From the NCBI GenBank assembly GCA_002413395.1, contig DHWX01000114.1:1-8070 (forward strand): 8,070 nucleotides of DNA, written 5' to 3'. The DNA comes from Polaromonas sp. UBA5171 (GTDB taxonomy: Bacteria > Pseudomonadota > Gammaproteobacteria > Burkholderiales > Burkholderiaceae_C). The notes under the pieces are model-generated. The model made no database searches and had not been told where the DNA came from. It saw only the letters and a program-made list of their open reading frames with translations. The position numbers and the translations under genes are program-made. This document shows, piece after piece, positions 6,632 through 8,070 of the stretch (position 1 is its first letter; the number at the start of each line of letters is the position of its first letter).

Positions 6632-6726
6632 CCGGACCAGAATTTGAAAAATCCGGTCTGCGATCCGGTGAAAACGGCTGGAGAAGCCTGAAAAATTGAA
6701 CCTATCCGAATTTTTCTGGCGTCCGG
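6632..6726. repeat. Long imperfect inverted repeat with TCCGG cluster
   Basis: The left arm (6632-6656) begins CCGGAC and ends AAAAATCCGG. The right arm (6706-6726), read on the minus strand, begins CCGGAC, continues through CCAGA and ends AAAATTCGG. Allowing gaps of 2 and 5 bases, the two arms align with one mismatch in the last block. Two direct ATCCGGT copies lie 12 bases apart at 6651 and 6663. The arrangement may be a regulatory region upstream of lptA or a rearrangement scar. Confidence 0.45.
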
Positions 6727-6801
6727 AAGGGCGCGCGTCTGGGCGCGACGGCCCATGAGCGGAAACTTACGCGTTCGAGAGACGGGGCGTCAGGTCCGTC
6801 A

Positions 6802-7713
6802 TCACTTCGCAATATGGGTGCCAGATTGAGATACAACCAGCGCGGACAAAGGCGGGCTCGCAGTCTGCAGCCGCTCGCGCTCGTCGACGTCATACGACGC
6901 GAAGACTTTTTGCGCCGAGCGGGTTTCCGGCAGCACGTAGACAATGCCGTACTTCCCGGTAAAACCGTTCGTCCCGGTAAAAGCCGGGTGCACTACGCTC
7001 TTGAAGAATTCCGCCGGAACATTGATGCATCCATAGGAAATACGGTGGTCCAGCGGCGCCGGACTGTCCAGACGCTGCAGACGGCGCTCCTGAACGTTGC
7101 TCGTGATCACCGGATGCAGAGAAATCGCGACTTTGTAGTCGACCCAGAGCACTTCCTCTCCGTGGAGATCGGGGTTCAGCGCGGCCACAAAGCGGCCCGC
7201 CGGCGTCGTGCGCTCTTCGGGGCGAATGGTTGCTAACTTTCGGTCGCCGATGCCGGGGACGGAGTCGTCGCCCACCGCCAGGCCGAGCAGCGCGGGGGCT
7301 GCGCCGCGGAGGCGACCGTCCGCATGGAATACAAACACTTTCGCGTCTGTTTTGTCGACAATCACGAACGGCAAGCCGCGGTTGTCGCCCGAATCGACGA
7401 CCCAGTCTGCCACGTGCCGAGCGTCCTGGGACGCGCGCTCCCGCTCGAAGTTCGCCCGTTTGGCACGATATTCCGACGCGGTCGTGGCGGGGGCTGCTGC
7501 GCCTTGATGCGCGGACAATGAGCGGCTCGGGTTGGCCAATGGCGCAACGTCGTTTGCCGCGAACGCTGGGTGCGCGCTAAAACTGGCGGCCAGCAGGCCC
7601 AAATAAATTCCTTTGGTCAGGATCGCCGCGATCAAGCGCACGCTCCCTGAGCGCCTTGCGCACCGCATCGTCACCGAAACGCGCAGCCCGATCCTTTTTC
7701 TATTGCTTGTCAT
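6802..7713 (-). CDS. Secreted L,D-transpeptidase (YkuD domain), variant motif
   Basis: YkuD enzymes use a catalytic Cys to make 3-3 cross-links in peptidoglycan or attach proteins to it. Starting at 7713 the product has 303 residues. A long basic N-region, then a hydrophobic segment ending HPAFA before ANDV, forms a Sec signal peptide. A linker rich in Ala and charged residues follows, then the catalytic domain. The active site is HRISYGCINVP with the catalytic Cys (residue 229 from this start). A His in ISLHPV, 29 residues earlier, is the likely HG-motif equivalent. The usual SHGC is SYGC here. The ATG at 7713 has AAGG seven bases upstream. The ATG at 7668, with GGTGA, would give a more normal signal peptide and is an equal alternative; a further ATG at 7767 is less likely. 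The substrate is unknown. Confidence 0.82.
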   Translation of the reverse strand: MTSNRKRIGLRVSVTMRCARRSGSVRLIAAILTKGIYLGLLAASFSAHPAFAANDVAPLANPSRSLSAHQGAAAPATTASEYRAKRANFERERASQDARHVADWVVDSGDNRGLPFVIVDKTDAKVFVFHADGRLRGAAPALLGLAVGDDSVPGIGDRKLATIRPEERTTPAGRFVAALNPDLHGEEVLWVDYKVAISLHPVITSNVQERRLQRLDSPAPLDHRISYGCINVPAEFFKSVVHPAFTGTNGFTGKYGIVYVLPETRSAQKVFASYDVDERERLQTASPPLSALVVSQSGTHIAK

Positions 7714-7790
7714 AGGATTGCCTTGGCACATGACTGCAAGTGGCCCCGGCGCGTATGTTTCATCCATCGGCGCAGTAGGGCCTGCGGCTC

Positions 7791-8070
7791 TCAGTTGCGG
7801 CCTTGTTTGCGCGGACCAGGGGGCACCACGTAGATCATTGGCGGCGTCTTGGCAGGTGGCACGACAATCGGCGTTTGCTCGGGCACGACAACCGGCGTTT
7901 CAACTGGCACTGCGGCTGGTACAAGGGTCAGCAGCTTGGGCGGCGTCTGAGCCAGTACTACGGTGGGCCAGGCGACCGGCGTCACGGGCGGGACGATCTC
8001 CGGCGGTGTGAAGGGGGGCACTACAAGCAGCAGCGTCTCAGGCGTCGGCGTCGGCGTCGGTGTCGGTGTC
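7791..8070 (-). CDS. C-terminal part of a Thr-Pro/Val-Pro-rich protein (5' cut by window edge)
   Basis: On the minus strand the frame is open from the right edge to TGA at 7793-7791, giving 92 visible residues. It begins with at least five Thr-Pro dipeptides, then ETLLLVVPPFTPPEIVPP. It continues as Pro/Val/Thr-rich sequence with VVVPEQTPIVVPPAKTPP, and ends in a basic tail GPRKQGRN. Pro-rich runs like this are typical of wall-spanning or surface linkers at the C-terminus of envelope proteins, for example some FecR-domain proteins, but no domain is visible so no function is assigned. The GTG at 8021 could be an internal start of a short 76-residue frame, but continuity of the same composition upstream argues for a longer gene. 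It ends 77 bases before the transpeptidase start. Confidence 0.6.
   Translation of the reverse strand, partial: TPTPTPTPTPETLLLVVPPFTPPEIVPPVTPVAWPTVVLAQTPPKLLTLVPAAVPVETPVVVPEQTPIVVPPAKTPPMIYVVPPGPRKQGRN
8041..8070. repeat. In-frame hexamer repeat (GGYGTC)x5, continuing past the edge
   Basis: Five back-to-back hexamers are present: three GGCGTC followed by two GGTGTC. On the minus strand they encode Thr-Pro repeats of the partial protein. As the unit is six bases, copy-number changes would alter length by Thr-Pro pairs without a frameshift. Confidence 0.85.

Larger units (their letters stand above)
6501..6801. other. Non-coding gap between L,D-transpeptidase and lptA
   Basis: This is 301 bases with no gene I can support. 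It is the place where lptC would normally be, yet no lptC-like frame is seen. From left to right (plus coordinates) it holds the candidate lptA -10 box, and an AT-rich stretch with a GGAAAA/TTTTCC inverted repeat (6569-6589). Then come two direct ATCCGGT repeats (6651-6657 and 6663-6669), A-tracts, and a long imperfect inverted repeat (6632-6656 with 6706-6726). A small hairpin GGCT/AGCC followed by GTTTT on the minus strand (6671-6688) could be a weak terminator of the transpeptidase transcript. Confidence 0.6.

Noticed and set aside
6671..6688. Rho-independent terminator of the transpeptidase gene
   Set aside because: The stem has only 4 bp and the T-run is 4; kept as a weak possibility in the gap entry but not called.
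7723..7738. Sigma-54-like site TTGGCACATGACTGCA on the plus strand
   Set aside because: Only 9 bases lie between GG and GC, where 10 are needed, and it points away from all genes.

Overview
The window looks like a chromosomal segment of a beta-proteobacterium, most likely Burkholderiales/Comamonadaceae (Rhodoferax/Polaromonas-like). The grounds are GC-rich coding sequence, a tRNA-Tyr/tRNA-Gly/(Thr-slot tRNA) cluster of the kind that normally precedes tuf, an lptA-lptB-rpoN block with an RpoN of beta-proteobacterial architecture, and a palindromic intergenic element resembling ones I remember from Comamonadaceae genomes. The taxonomic call is from recall and gene order, not from a search. Every gene I can support lies on the minus strand, so transcription runs from right to left.

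Right end (about 6800-8070): the 3' end of an open frame for a Thr-Pro/Val-Pro-rich protein runs off the edge. It is followed by a secreted YkuD-type L,D-transpeptidase with a variant active-site motif (SYGC instead of SHGC). A 301-base stretch with no supported gene then separates these from the LPS-export genes. It carries A-tracts, a cluster of TCCGG-type motifs and a long imperfect inverted repeat.

Centre (about 1965-6500): lptA (periplasmic LPS bridge protein), lptB (ABC ATPase of the LPS exporter), rpoN (sigma-54) and a THUMP-domain RlmL-like 23S rRNA methyltransferase follow in close succession. They are followed without a break by a PIN-domain ribonuclease of the COG1569 toxin-like type, and by a UPF0149/YecA-like protein with a C-terminal SEC-C zinc motif. 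The gaps are 16, 165, 29, 12 and 62 bases, so all of these could be one transcript. The PIN frame is the same frame as the methyltransferase, five codons downstream of its stop codon.

Left end (1-421): three tRNA genes in transcription order are Tyr(GTA), Gly(TCC) and a third cut by the window edge. The third has the expected position and body of tRNA-Thr(GGT), but its anticodon reads GGG as given.

The window is mostly conserved housekeeping sequence. The points most worth a second look are the anticodon of the edge tRNA, the methyltransferase/PIN same-frame junction, the absence of the usual neighbours (lptC before lptA, hpf/ptsN after rpoN), the variant transpeptidase motif and the structured gap before lptA. 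I see no clear sign of a new multi-gene system.
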